Assembly (NCBI RefSeq): GCF_022347785.1
Contig: NZ_JAKRGA010000004.1
Location: forward strand, 248,001-312,000
Source of the DNA: Psychrobium sp. MM17-31
Lineage (GTDB): Bacteria > Pseudomonadota > Gammaproteobacteria > Enterobacterales > Psychrobiaceae
Length of the DNA: 64,000 nt
Reading direction: 5' to 3'
Shown here in pieces: positions 38,141 to 47,376 of this stretch. The notes beneath the pieces are model-generated. The model was not told the DNA's origin. It was given only the letters and a program-made list of their open reading frames with translations, and did no database searches. Numbering within the stretch: position 1 is the first letter of the stretch; each line of letters starts with the position of its first letter. The position numbers and the translations under genes are program-made.

Positions 38141-38353
38141 TTAATAGTGTGGCGGCGGTGGCTCTGGTAATTGTGCGCCCATTGGCGCTTGTGAGATTTC
38201 ACCGAGTTTATTAGCAAGGTATTCTAATTGGGTGCGCTGACGATCGATGAGTTCGTTTAATAACGCAATTTCATTGCTCAAACTCTCGATAGTGTCTTCT
38301 TGGAAGGCGACCTTCATTTCCAAATCGTCGAGGCGTTGCTCGGTGTTACTCAT
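38141..38353 (-). CDS. slyX: SlyX family protein
   Basis: A 70-residue coiled-coil protein typical of SlyX: RLDDLEMKVAFQEDTIESLSNEIALLN followed by a Pro-rich tail ending PPPPHY. The function of SlyX is unknown. Near fkpA on the opposite strand it reproduces the enterobacterial fkpA-slyX neighbourhood, although here a WD40 lipoprotein gene is inserted between them. It lies 15 bases after that gene. Confidence 0.88.
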   Translation of the reverse strand: MSNTEQRLDDLEMKVAFQEDTIESLSNEIALLNELIDRQRTQLEYLANKLGEISQAPMGAQLPEPPPPHY

Positions 38354-38368
38354 GATATTTCCTGTGGA

Positions 38369-39337
38369 TTAGCGGCTACTACCAATTTTCCAAAACTCGG
38401 CAAAGCCAGAACTGCTTTCGGTGACTAGTGTACCCGATTTTGTTTCGCCAATGGCATAAATAACCGAGCTAACTGGGCGCGAATCTTTGCGCGGTGTCAC
38501 TTTCCACTCTTCTAACTCGATGCCTGAGCTTGTTTGCCAGCGATTAAGGACACGGCCGGGGCTGCCCGTGAAGAGTTGTTTCGAATCATTAGAAAACCTT
38601 ACTGCGCTAAAAACACGGGAGCGAGACTGATATTGCAAGCGGCTAACTTCTTTACCTGTTTTTAAGTCCCAAATAGACGACTGACGCTGGCTGCCTGCAC
38701 TAAAGGCATATTTCCCTGTGGTGTCTAAAGCCACTTTAGTGACTCGTGTTGGATGGACAAATCGGTGAATAACTTGCGCGGTTTGAGTATCCCAAAACAG
38801 CGCAGTGTAATCACTACTGCCCGATAGTGCATAGCGACCATTTGGCGAGATAGCAACGCTGTTAATTTTTTCACCGTGACCTAAAAACTCGATGCGCCTG
38901 CCGCTAAAGATATTGACGTGAACCACCACGCCGTTCACTTTACCGATGAGTAAATCGCCGTTGTTGGCAATGGCAATATCGCGAATAGTGGATTCGCGAA
39001 CCTTGGAATAAGTGAGTGATTTGCCCGTTTCGATATCCCATACGACAAAGGCATCCTTTTCAGCGGATACAGCATATTTGTTGTTGTCAGATATTGCGGT
39101 AAAAAGCACGAGGTTTTCTTTACCTTGTGCCCAACGGTATTTCTGGGCGTTGGTTTTTAAGTCCCATAAAATCAGATCGTTAAAACTCGATGATACTAGC
39201 GCTAAGCTGGCGTCTTGTGAAATTGCAGCGGCGAGGGCGCCATCGGTTGCATGCTCCCAAATTTTTTCGGGTTTATCGCTATCGCTACACGCAGTAAGCG
39301 TGGCGATGAGGCAGAACAAAAATATCCGTTTGAGCAT
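38369..39337 (-). CDS. WD40-repeat lipoprotein
   Basis: A 322-residue periplasmic lipoprotein (LTAC, lipid Cys17). About seven WD40-like blades run from residue 30 to 315; clear examples are FNDLILWDLKT, AFVVWDIETGKS, HGEKINSVAISPNGRYALSGSSDYTALFWDTQT and QSSIWDLKTGKEV. Bacterial WD40 lipoproteins of this kind serve as protein-interaction platforms; no particular partner is visible. It lies between slyX and the divergently transcribed fkpA, and is followed by slyX in the same transcript. Confidence 0.85.
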   Translation of the reverse strand: MLKRIFLFCLIATLTACSDSDKPEKIWEHATDGALAAAISQDASLALVSSSFNDLILWDLKTNAQKYRWAQGKENLVLFTAISDNNKYAVSAEKDAFVVWDIETGKSLTYSKVRESTIRDIAIANNGDLLIGKVNGVVVHVNIFSGRRIEFLGHGEKINSVAISPNGRYALSGSSDYTALFWDTQTAQVIHRFVHPTRVTKVALDTTGKYAFSAGSQRQSSIWDLKTGKEVSRLQYQSRSRVFSAVRFSNDSKQLFTGSPGRVLNRWQTSSGIELEEWKVTPRKDSRPVSSVIYAIGETKSGTLVTESSSGFAEFWKIGSSR

Positions 39338-39537
39338 GAACTTTTACCTAACTTTTTTATCTATATGACACATTCGAGGGCGCATATTCCGATAATATGG
39401 TTCAAATGCAGGCTAATCAATAACTATCTTATTAAAAAGCTTGTATAACCAACTGAGAATATGGCATAAACACCAACACTTAAAATAATACGAAATGCCG
39501 CTGCAAAGTGGTGATTGACCCCGTTAAAGGAAGTTTC

Positions 39538-40332
39538 ATGAACAAGATTTTAAAAGTTTCTGCGGTAGCCGCAGCATTGCTAACAGTTGCAGCTTGTAAC
39601 CAAGAGAAAAAAGCTGAGCCAGTGGCTAAGGCTGCACCAGCAGCTGTTGAATTAAAAACAGATGACGAAAAAGGCGCTTACGCGATTGGTGTTTCATTTG
39701 CGAAATACGTAAACAAGAGTCTTGAGCAAGCGTCAGAAATGGGCGTAGAAGCAGATAAAGATTTAATCATTAAAGGTTTTAGCGACACTGTTAAAGGCAA
39801 CGAAGTGCTAAATGACGAGCAAGTTCAAGCGGCGCTAATGGCTTACGACAAGAAGATGAAAGAAGTTCAAGCGGCTAAAATCGTTGCAGAAGAGAAAGTT
39901 TTCTTCGATGAGTACGCTAAAAAAGAAGGCGTGAAATCAACAGCGTCTGGCTTGCACTACGAAGTTGTTAACCAAGGCGAAGGTGAAAAACCAACAGCCG
40001 CTGATTCGGTAACTGTACACTACACAGGTACGCTAACTGATGGCACTAAATTCGATAGTTCACACGATCGCGGTGAGCCAACGTCATTCCCATTAGGCGG
40101 TGTAATCCCTGGTTGGACTGAGGGTCTGCAATTAATGAGCCCAGGTGCGGTATACAAATTTGCTATTCCTTCTGGAATGGCTTACGGCCCACGCGCAAAC
40201 GGCGGCATTCCTGCTAACTCAATCCTACTGTTTGAAGTTGAGCTTATTTCTGTTGATAAGATGACTCCACCATCAGCAGATGATGCACCAGTTGGTGAAG
40301 TACAAGCTGACGAGCACGGTCATATTCACTAA
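39538..40332 (+). CDS. fkpA: FKBP-type peptidyl-prolyl isomerase FkpA
   Basis: A 264-residue periplasmic chaperone/isomerase. A lipobox-like VAAC gives Cys20, so it may be lipidated, unlike the soluble E. coli form. An Ala/Lys-rich dimerisation helical region (about 35-140) is followed by the FKBP domain (about 150-250) with VTVHYTGTLTDGTKFDSSHDRGEPTSFPLG, VIPGWTEGLQLM, IPSGMAYGPR and IPANSILLFEVELI, all catalytic-pocket positions present. A His-containing tail ends it. The ATG at 39538 has AAAGGAAG at good spacing; ten upstream in-frame codons are unlikely. A strong terminator follows. Confidence 0.93.
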   Translation: MNKILKVSAVAAALLTVAACNQEKKAEPVAKAAPAAVELKTDDEKGAYAIGVSFAKYVNKSLEQASEMGVEADKDLIIKGFSDTVKGNEVLNDEQVQAALMAYDKKMKEVQAAKIVAEEKVFFDEYAKKEGVKSTASGLHYEVVNQGEGEKPTAADSVTVHYTGTLTDGTKFDSSHDRGEPTSFPLGGVIPGWTEGLQLMSPGAVYKFAIPSGMAYGPRANGGIPANSILLFEVELISVDKMTPPSADDAPVGEVQADEHGHIH

Positions 40333-40374
40333 CAATTGAGTCGGTGGAATTAACGCCGAGTTAGAAAATTTAAA

Positions 40375-40408
40375 AATCCGCTGAGTTTTGGCTTAGCGGA
40401 TTTTTTTT
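40375..40408 (+). terminator. fkpA intrinsic terminator
   Basis: AATCCGCTGAG (40375-40385) and CTTAGCGGATT (40392-40402) form an 11-bp stem with one G-U pair and a 6-base loop, followed by an eight-T run. Confidence 0.88.
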
Positions 40409-40543
40409 GCTTTATTACGGTGGAATATAACTTATTTCCATTCTATTACGAGTTATATGGAAACAATAACTTGTCAAATAAGCTATTTATTAAGAATAAT
40501 TCTTATTTTATTATGAACCAATTCGAACAAGCGGTATCTATTT

Positions 40544-41089
40544 ATGATGAAAAATACTCAACACAGTTACGGATACTTTGCTATTGGCATGCATTGGCTG
40601 GTAGCAATCGCGGTCTTTGGATTGTTTGGGCTTGGCTATTGGATGGTGGGACTAGGTTACTACGATCCTTGGTATAAAACCGGCCCCGATCTTCATCGCA
40701 GCATTGGTATGATCTTGTTGCTGCTAATGATAGTTCGCGTGGTGTCTCGCGTTATGCAGCCTCAGCCACAGGCTTTAGAAACGCATACGGCAATAGAGCG
40801 CAAGGCTGGTCATGCAGTGCATTTAGCGCTTTATTTGTTGCTGTTTTTTATCATGATCACTGGTTATCTAATTTCAACCGCCGATGGCCGTGGTATTGAT
40901 ATTTTTGGCTTGGTGACGGTGCCAGGTTTTGGTGAGCTGTTTACCAATCAAGAAGATTTAGCGGGAACTGCCCACGAATATGCTGCCTATGCTGTGGTTG
41001 CTATAGCTGTTTTGCATGCGCTGGCGGCATTAAAACATCATGTTATCGACAAAGATAATACCCTCAAACGAATGTTAGGAATGAAATAA
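40544..41089 (+). CDS. yceJ: Cytochrome b561-type membrane protein
   Basis: A 181-residue inner-membrane b-type cytochrome with four helices. Candidate heme-ligand histidines are in IGMHWLVAIAVF (helix 1), PDLHRSIGMILLLLM (helix 2), HAVHLALYLLLFF (helix 3) and HEYAAYAVVAIAVLHALAALKHH (helix 4). It is followed by yceI 12 bases downstream, the same gene order as yceJ-yceI in E. coli, where the two are induced by low osmolarity/base. The first of two adjacent ATGs was taken; ribosome-binding site unclear. An overlapping frame at 40420-40677 is not a gene. Confidence 0.88.
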   Translation: MMKNTQHSYGYFAIGMHWLVAIAVFGLFGLGYWMVGLGYYDPWYKTGPDLHRSIGMILLLLMIVRVVSRVMQPQPQALETHTAIERKAGHAVHLALYLLLFFIMITGYLISTADGRGIDIFGLVTVPGFGELFTNQEDLAGTAHEYAAYAVVAIAVLHALAALKHHVIDKDNTLKRMLGMK

Positions 41090-41101
41090 GAGAGAAAGAC
41101 T

Positions 41102-41674
41102 ATGAAGAAATTACTTTTAGCTTCTGCGTTAGCTGGCGCATTACTAAGTCCAATCGCAAATGCGGCTGACTATATTGTCGATTACAAAGGCGCTCATGCT
41201 TCTATCAACTTCAAGATTAAGCATTTAGGCTACAGTTGGTTAACTGGCCGTTTCGATAAGTTCGACGGAAAATTTAACTACGACGCGAAAAATCCAGAAG
41301 CGACTAAGATTGTGGTTAATATCGATGCAACAAGTATTAACTCAAACCACGCCGAGCGTGATAAGCATTTGCGCAATGATGATGTATTGGATGTGTCAAA
41401 ATACGCAGCGGCTAAATTTGAAAGCACGTCGGTTAAAGATCTTGGTAATGGCAAGCTAGAAGTTAAAGGCAACTTAACCCTACGTGGCGTGACCAAGCCG
41501 ATTATTATCGACGCTGAAAAAATCGGTGAAGGTAAAGATCCTTGGGGTGGTTACCGCGTTGGTTTTAGTGGCACAACCCGCATTAAAATGGCGGATTACG
41601 GTATTCCAATTCAATTGGGGCCACAGTCAACACATGTTGATTTAGATCTTCATATTGAAGGTATCCGTCAGTAG
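41102..41674 (+). CDS. yceI: YceI-family lipid-binding protein
   Basis: A 190-residue secreted lipocalin-like protein. The signal peptide ends in ANAADY (cleavage near residue 21). The family's beta-barrel is recognisable by YKGAHASINFKIKHLGYSWLTGRFDKFDG, IDATSINSNHAERDKHLRNDDVLDV, and the C-terminal GFSGTTRIKMADYGI. Members bind isoprenoid-like lipids such as polyisoprenyl quinone precursors. It forms an operon with yceJ and ends at a strong terminator. Confidence 0.92.
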   Translation: MKKLLLASALAGALLSPIANAADYIVDYKGAHASINFKIKHLGYSWLTGRFDKFDGKFNYDAKNPEATKIVVNIDATSINSNHAERDKHLRNDDVLDVSKYAAAKFESTSVKDLGNGKLEVKGNLTLRGVTKPIIIDAEKIGEGKDPWGGYRVGFSGTTRIKMADYGIPIQLGPQSTHVDLDLHIEGIRQ

Positions 41675-41700
41675 AATTGATACTGAATTAAATAATTAAG

Positions 41701-41727
41701 AGGCCAAACATAGTGTTTGGCCTTTTT
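41701..41727 (+). terminator. yceI intrinsic terminator
   Basis: AGGCCAAACA (41701-41710) and TGTTTGGCCT (41714-41723) form a perfect 10-bp stem with a TAG loop, followed by TTTT. Confidence 0.88.
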
Positions 41728-41785
41728 GTTTGGTCTTTGGCTTTTTATCAGTACAATCGAGTGAAAGATAACAACGGATAGAATT

Positions 41786-42889
41786 ATGAAATCGCAGTGG
41801 ATCAAAATCGCAGTCGCGCTGATAACGCTTGGAATGACGCTTCAGCTTAATGCTCAGCAGAAAGTTGATAAACAGCTAGTTGTAAAAGAGTCGGGTATTG
41901 TGTGGGGAATGACTTGGCTGCCTAATGGCGATATGTTGATGACTTTGAGAAAGGGTTTATTAAAACGCGTCAATAAAACCTCTGGTGAAGTTCAGATTAT
42001 CGAGGGCCTACCAAAGATAGCGACAGGTGGGCAAGGTGGATTGCTCGATATCATTTTGCATCCAAATTATGCCGACAATGGTTGGCTTTATTTCTCTTAT
42101 GCCAAGCGTGATACCAAAGGCCACAAAAGTACGGCCATTATGCGCGCTAAACTCAAGGGCAATCAGTTAGTCGAGCAGCAAGATATCTACGTGGCTCAAG
42201 CTTATAGTAACAGCGGCGCGCATTTTGGAAGTCGCTTGGCATTTGATAATCAGGGCTACTTGTATTTTTCCATTGGCGATCGCGGTCAGCGCGATCTTAA
42301 TCCACAAAACTTAAGCCGTGATGGCGGTAAGGTTTATCGCTTGCACGACGATGGCCGTATTCCAAAGGATAATCCTTTTGTTAATCAACAAGGCGTGAAA
42401 CAAGCGACATATTCATATGGTCACCGCAATCCACAAGGAATGATAAAACACCCAAGTAGTGGTGCTATTTGGACTCACGAGCACGGTCCTCGCGGTGGTG
42501 ATGAAGTCAACATTATCAAAAGTGGTGAGAACTACGGTTGGCCTGTTATCAGCTATGGCATCAACTACAGTGGCACACGTTTTACTGACTTAACGGAAAA
42601 AGAAGGCATGTTACAGCCACTGTGGTATTGGGATCCTTCGATAGCGCCATCGGGTATGACCTTTGTTACCGGTAATAAGTATCCACAATGGCAAGGAAAG
42701 TTGTTGGTTGGTTCATTAAAGTTCGGTCAACTTGTGATGTTAACGCTAAATGGCGATAAGGTGACTAAGCAAGACATTGCGGTGGATGATCTAGTGCGAG
42801 TGCGCAATGTCACTCAAGCGCCAGATGGTTATGTTTACGTGGCGCTAGATGGACAAGGCGTTTTCAAATTAGTGCCGACTAGCTTATAG
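41786..42889 (+). CDS. yliI: PQQ-dependent aldose sugar dehydrogenase (Asd/YliI-like)
   Basis: A 367-residue periplasmic enzyme of the soluble glucose dehydrogenase (GSDH) beta-propeller family. The signal peptide ends near LNAQQ (residue 24). GIVWGMTWLPNGDMLMT, GGQGGLLDIILHPNYADNGW, SGAHFGSRLAFDNQGYLYFSIGDRG, YSYGHRNPQGM and WTHEHGPRGGDEVNII are typical blocks, the last containing Ca/PQQ-site residues. It oxidises aldoses with a PQQ cofactor; no PQQ synthesis genes are in the window, so the cofactor may be imported. Its end overlaps convergent pldA by 6 bases. Confidence 0.9.
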   Translation: MKSQWIKIAVALITLGMTLQLNAQQKVDKQLVVKESGIVWGMTWLPNGDMLMTLRKGLLKRVNKTSGEVQIIEGLPKIATGGQGGLLDIILHPNYADNGWLYFSYAKRDTKGHKSTAIMRAKLKGNQLVEQQDIYVAQAYSNSGAHFGSRLAFDNQGYLYFSIGDRGQRDLNPQNLSRDGGKVYRLHDDGRIPKDNPFVNQQGVKQATYSYGHRNPQGMIKHPSSGAIWTHEHGPRGGDEVNIIKSGENYGWPVISYGINYSGTRFTDLTEKEGMLQPLWYWDPSIAPSGMTFVTGNKYPQWQGKLLVGSLKFGQLVMLTLNGDKVTKQDIAVDDLVRVRNVTQAPDGYVYVALDGQGVFKLVPTSL

Positions 42890-43876
42890 CCAGTCGGTTA
42901 ACTTAATGCCAATACCGATTTGCTGGGTACGCTCGTTGTAATAAATCAGGCTTTCTCCATAGCCGTTGAAATACTCGACGTATCCTTGCAATCGTTTATT
43001 GATAGGGAAAGACCAGCCTAAAGTGATAGCCCCTTTGTTGTCTTTTTTGAGATTGTTGCGCAGCATCACGCTTAAGTTATGGTGCTCGTTAATTTGCCAA
43101 ATCGCGCCAAATTCGCCTTTGCCGAGATAGTCTTCAATGTCAGGGTTGTCATCGCCTAAACCATCAGGTGTTTCTTTGGGATCTTCTGGAATACGCCACC
43201 AGGCTCTAACACCATAAATAACCGGGCCATGACTCATCACTAGGCCACCAATTATGCGGTTCCAGCTACGCGAAAATTCGCCGCCTTTACCGTTTGATTG
43301 ATGATTGAATGACACATAAGTCATATCGATTGGTACGCCGAATAACTCCCAAGGCTCTTCGTAGGTGAATATGACTTCTGGCTCATAGTTTGTTTCGCGA
43401 AATGGCGCTGACAGCTCTGAGTTATAGGTTTGCCACCAGCTGGTTGCGGTGAAGGCAAACTGCATATCGATATTGTCAAAGATGAAATCTTGATAAGCGA
43501 TGTATTTAATGGATATTTGAAACTTAGCTTCAACGGGATCGTATTCATCACCATCGAGAATGTGATCGTAAATATCGGTATCGACATTAGAGTAGGTAAA
43601 AGGCAGTAAATAGTTAGGCTTATGAGGCAAGATAGCAAATGGATTATCATTGACTTGCTGCTCATAATGGCCGCGCTGTGCCAAGGCGCTTAGTGATTCT
43701 TTTTCACATTGCTTACGCAACTCAGCAATGGTGGTTTCACTGCTAGCATTTTTTAATTGATTGCTCATGCAAACCAAAACAGCAGTTGATGGCGTTTCTT
43801 TGGTTGCGTCTTGAGCGTAGCTGATGACGTTAAACAATACCGCTGTGCTGACGAGAAGCGTGTGAATAAGTTTCAT
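42884..43876 (-). CDS. pldA: Outer-membrane phospholipase A1
   Basis: A 330-residue OMPLA. After a signal peptide (cleavage near Ala21) comes an N-terminal extension of about 60 residues with two Cys, then a 12-strand barrel. The catalytic site HQSNGKGGEFSRSWNR contains His192 and Ser194, as in the HxSNG motif of E. coli PldA, with YNERTQQIGIGI as the final strand. The enzyme hydrolyses mislocalised outer-leaflet phospholipids when dimerised by Ca2+. The N-terminal extension is longer than that of E. coli. Confidence 0.9.
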   Translation of the reverse strand: MKLIHTLLVSTAVLFNVISYAQDATKETPSTAVLVCMSNQLKNASSETTIAELRKQCEKESLSALAQRGHYEQQVNDNPFAILPHKPNYLLPFTYSNVDTDIYDHILDGDEYDPVEAKFQISIKYIAYQDFIFDNIDMQFAFTATSWWQTYNSELSAPFRETNYEPEVIFTYEEPWELFGVPIDMTYVSFNHQSNGKGGEFSRSWNRIIGGLVMSHGPVIYGVRAWWRIPEDPKETPDGLGDDNPDIEDYLGKGEFGAIWQINEHHNLSVMLRNNLKKDNKGAITLGWSFPINKRLQGYVEYFNGYGESLIYYNERTQQIGIGIKLTDWL

Positions 43877-43941
43877 GGGGTTATCTACCTTGATTAAGTG
43901 CGCTGATTATATCGCTTAACGGTTATCTTGGTGAATCCCTG

Positions 43942-44382
43942 TTAGGCTTCATTCTTCATTTTTTTTAATTTCTCTTCGTTTAGGGCAATTAACTGCGCAC
44001 TTAGCGCCATCATCTGATTGGTGAGTGCTTTAATTTGCTCTTTTGCCGCTTCGGTATTTTGATTTTTTAGCTTGAGAATTTCTTGTTGCAACTCGCGAAT
44101 TTGTTCGCGAACTTGTTTGATCTTTTCATCGAGTAAATCACCTTTCTCGGCGCCTTCTTCAGTGGCTTCTGATTCATTGACTAAATCTTTTGGTTGCTTA
44201 AGAGCATAGCCAAAGTCATTAGTTTTACTCGCTTGTTGTGACAGCTCTCGGCCTTGTTGAGAAATGTGCACTGTCGATGTCGATTCATTGTCATTATTTA
44301 CAGTCCAATAACCTGTTGTTGATGCTGGTGGCTGGACATGTGTTTGCGCGTTGATGGCAATATTTGGTGGATTGATTTTCAT
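43942..44382 (-). CDS. FlxA-like coiled-coil protein
   Basis: A 146-residue protein with no signal peptide. The first ~75 residues are polar and Ser/Thr/Gln-rich; the last ~70 form a heptad-rich coiled coil (DEKIKQVREQIRELQQEILKLKNQNTEAAKEQ, then ALTNQMMALSAQLIALNEEKLKK), characteristic of FlxA-like proteins. FlxA is expressed with flagellar genes in E. coli, but its function is unclear. I chose the ATG at 44382; an upstream in-frame extension is unlikely. It sits between pldA and the metalloprotease; compare the similarly built protein at 47377. Confidence 0.65.
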   Translation of the reverse strand: MKINPPNIAINAQTHVQPPASTTGYWTVNNDNESTSTVHISQQGRELSQQASKTNDFGYALKQPKDLVNESEATEEGAEKGDLLDEKIKQVREQIRELQQEILKLKNQNTEAAKEQIKALTNQMMALSAQLIALNEEKLKKMKNEA

Positions 44383-44513
44383 GATGATGAACTCTAGTTG
44401 CATAGAATTACTATCGGCCTGAATATGCAAAACTGTACCCATAATCAATAATGATGTTTGTTTTGCAGCAGCCTAAAATACTATCTACTGCGTTACCAAC
44501 GACTACGGGTATT

Positions 44514-44546
44514 AAAAAGGCCGCTAAATTTTCATTTAGCGGCCTT
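44514..44546 (-). terminator. Terminator of the metalloprotease gene
   Basis: AAGGCCGCTAAA (44517-44528) and TTTAGCGGCCTT (44535-44546) form a perfect 12-bp stem; on the minus strand it is followed by a U5 run. It lies 20 bases after the stop codon. Confidence 0.88.
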
Positions 44547-44565
44547 GAATATCGCAGGTGATCAA

Positions 44566-47097
44566 TTAGCTGTGTATAGCGTTTTTGATAAGTAGAGCGA
44601 TATAGGCATTGTGATCTTTAGTTACCGCGTCCTGACCGAAGCCAAAACCAGATGCATTGTCGTAAATTGCATTTAACTGACCTAGCGCTGCAGCGCGTGC
44701 AAGGTTGTCATAACGAGATGGCTTACTTACACCAACGATGGCAATTAGGCGTTTAACATAGTCAGTTTGAATGTTTTGGCTGACAGTAGTTAGCTTACCG
44801 CTGTTAAAGATCGCAGCGGTTAAATCCGTCATTACTTCGGTTAGCGAATATTCGTTGCCGTATAACGATGTATCAGAGATGCGTTTTAATACATTTGGAT
44901 GCATTAAGTGCGCTAATACATTGCGCTGCATGCCGATGATCATATCGTGTGCACGTGGATCTTCGTTGCGACCACCGTGGTTAAAGCCACGACGCTGCAA
45001 TTGCATGTAGTTATACAGCGGCGCCATCGACTCAAGCACGTCGCTGTTAAATACCTGCTTAGCAAGCGTGTTCATCGCCGCTTTTTGGGTTGCCTTTGGC
45101 ACTGGCGTGTAAGGCGTGTGTTTGTTGTCTTTGCTGTGGAAATCACGCTCGACATAGACACCACCGATTTGGCGAGACACGATACCAGCTTGGGTGCGGT
45201 ATTGACCAAATAGTGAATTGGCAGAAATCAGTAGCGGTTGGTAAGACGCGCCTTCTTTAAGCGTTTTGTTTTTAAGGTTGCTAAACATGCCGTCGATCAG
45301 CTCCATACGCTGACTGGCATATGCCACTGGATCTGAAGACATATCACCAATCATCACACGTGGATCAATATGGCTACCAGGGCGGCGCATGTCGTCGGCG
45401 TCGTTACCAAAGGCATGACCGTGTTCGCTTGAACGATTTAAAATAGCCGCTAAACGCTTAGCTTCTGCTGCTTCGTCTTCTAATGCTGTGGTGTAACCAA
45501 ACTCAATTGCCCAATCGTCATATGGACCTGGTTTAGTTTGGAAGAAGTTACCTTGACTCATACCTTTAGGCGCAACGTTTACCGCAGTGTAATCCATTAC
45601 TGAGCCAGCTAGGATACCTTGGGTTTTATTGATGTCGTGAATATCTTTTTCATTCCACAAGATAGATGCTTTCATGTTGTGGTTTAAGCCTAGTGTATGA
45701 CCAACTTCGTGAAGAATTAACCAACGTAAACCTTCGTCAAGCAACTGTTTACCTTCAACTGAATTAGTATCAGTGATGGTGTTAGCCATAATCATGCTTT
45801 GCTGTAATAAGTGACCTGAGCTACAGTGCAGGCCTTCTTTTTCAACATCGTGACCTGCAACACTTAAGCTCGCAGCGCCTTGGCTGTATAAGCTGTCGTA
45901 GATCCAGCGATTTTTCATGAATACATACTCAAGCATGATGTCTGCACCGAGCATTTCACCTGTTAATGGATTGGCAAGCGATGGGCCGTAGCCACCAAAC
46001 GGAGGATTTGGCGATGAAGTCCAACGCAATACGTTGTAGTTGATATCACCTGCGCTCCATTCGGCGTCATCTGGCTGAATTTTTACAACGATAGCGTTTT
46101 TAAAGCCTGCTTTTTCAAACGAGCTGTTCCAGCTAAGAACTGCCTCTTTAATAGTGTCGCGCCATTCTAATGGGGTGGTATTTTCAATCCACCAAACTAT
46201 TGGCTCTACTGGCTCTGACAATTCAGCACTTGGATCTTTTTTCACAAGATTCCAACGCTTGATAACATCTTTATAAGGTGCCCACTTGGTTGATGTCATT
46301 TCATCGTATTGATGCGTGAAGTAACCAACGCGCGCATCGTCGTAACGCGGTTTGAAGTCGCTCTCTGGCAATTTAACGAAAGAGTGCTGAACTTTAACCG
46401 ACGTTGAACGTGGATCAGAAACGGCGCGAGAACCACCTACGCGTGGGTTTGGATTACTAAATACGTAATCAATAACTAAATCAACGTTGTCGTCGAAAGC
46501 ACGTTTGTCTAAGAAACGTGATTTTTTGCTGTCTAGTTTACCAACGCTAAAGCGTTTGGCTGCCGCTTTACCAGAGCTTGGCCATGGTGAAACGCGGTGT
46601 AGTGACTCACCTAAAAATAGCTTGTTAACGTTAAGAAGGATTTTGCCATCTTCTTCTTTTTTAATCGGCAATGAAGCTAAAACTGCTTCACTAATATTGG
46701 CATCTTTCGCGCGGCTAATTGGATTGTTTTCATCAAATAAGAAACGCGGTGTTTTGGTGATAATATCGATGCGGTTGAAGTAGCGACGAAATTCAATAAT
46801 CTTAACGCCGCGATAGCCACCGCGAAAATGTCCTGCATCGAGTAAACCGTCAACAGTGTGGGCAAAGTGAAGAATTGGTGTGTCTAGTTGATCGTCGTTT
46901 AACACCATCAACATTTCACCTGACTTCTTATCTTGGTAGAAATTGAATAAGCCTTTCGTTTCTTCTTTTTCTTTGATCATTGAGGCTAGCGAGGTGTCTT
47001 TCTTATCAGACTTAGATTTTTTGGCATCAGCCGCCAAAGCTGGCGAAGAAGCGCCAATGCTGAGCATAAGTGCCAGCGAAAGAGTAGTTAATTTCAC
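44566..47097 (-). CDS. Secreted zinc metalloprotease (DUF5117/DUF4953 type)
   Basis: An 843-residue exported protein: signal peptide to about residue 23 (SPALAAD), then DUF5117-like N-terminal region (FNFYQDKKSGEMLMVLNDDQ to about 280) and a zincin-like catalytic domain. The zinc motif is HEVGHTLGLNHN with His463, His467 and His473 as ligands and Glu464 as general base, followed by a conserved MDYTAVN turn like the Met-turn of metzincins. The C-terminal region is helical. Such large proteins are common in Alteromonadales and Bacteroidetes; substrate unknown. It has its own terminator and starts a lone transcription unit. Confidence 0.88.
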   Translation of the reverse strand: MKLTTLSLALMLSIGASSPALAADAKKSKSDKKDTSLASMIKEKEETKGLFNFYQDKKSGEMLMVLNDDQLDTPILHFAHTVDGLLDAGHFRGGYRGVKIIEFRRYFNRIDIITKTPRFLFDENNPISRAKDANISEAVLASLPIKKEEDGKILLNVNKLFLGESLHRVSPWPSSGKAAAKRFSVGKLDSKKSRFLDKRAFDDNVDLVIDYVFSNPNPRVGGSRAVSDPRSTSVKVQHSFVKLPESDFKPRYDDARVGYFTHQYDEMTSTKWAPYKDVIKRWNLVKKDPSAELSEPVEPIVWWIENTTPLEWRDTIKEAVLSWNSSFEKAGFKNAIVVKIQPDDAEWSAGDINYNVLRWTSSPNPPFGGYGPSLANPLTGEMLGADIMLEYVFMKNRWIYDSLYSQGAASLSVAGHDVEKEGLHCSSGHLLQQSMIMANTITDTNSVEGKQLLDEGLRWLILHEVGHTLGLNHNMKASILWNEKDIHDINKTQGILAGSVMDYTAVNVAPKGMSQGNFFQTKPGPYDDWAIEFGYTTALEDEAAEAKRLAAILNRSSEHGHAFGNDADDMRRPGSHIDPRVMIGDMSSDPVAYASQRMELIDGMFSNLKNKTLKEGASYQPLLISANSLFGQYRTQAGIVSRQIGGVYVERDFHSKDNKHTPYTPVPKATQKAAMNTLAKQVFNSDVLESMAPLYNYMQLQRRGFNHGGRNEDPRAHDMIIGMQRNVLAHLMHPNVLKRISDTSLYGNEYSLTEVMTDLTAAIFNSGKLTTVSQNIQTDYVKRLIAIVGVSKPSRYDNLARAAALGQLNAIYDNASGFGFGQDAVTKDHNAYIALLIKNAIHS

Positions 47098-47376
47098 GGG
47101 ATATTCCTTGATTTTTTATCAATTATTATGGGCAAAATATTTGCGGCGATAGCCATTCTACGCAAACAATTGAGCAAGCTACAACATTAAAGGTAACAAG
47201 TTGTAAATTAGTACATTTCTAGGTTGCCGCTGGCAATAATTGTTACCTCTATTGTGGCTAGTTTTAGCCTCTAATTTTTATCTATTTAAGCTAAGGTGTT
47301 GAAAGGTAAGTATTAAAATATATTGGCTTAACCATTGCTATGTGCAAGCTAATTAGTGTTTTAGTTAGGGATAACA

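Noticed and set aside
40420-40677. 85-residue frame overlapping the cytochrome b561 gene
   Set aside because: Its reading frame differs from the b561 gene, it has no family features, and the b561 frame is supported by conserved helices and histidines.
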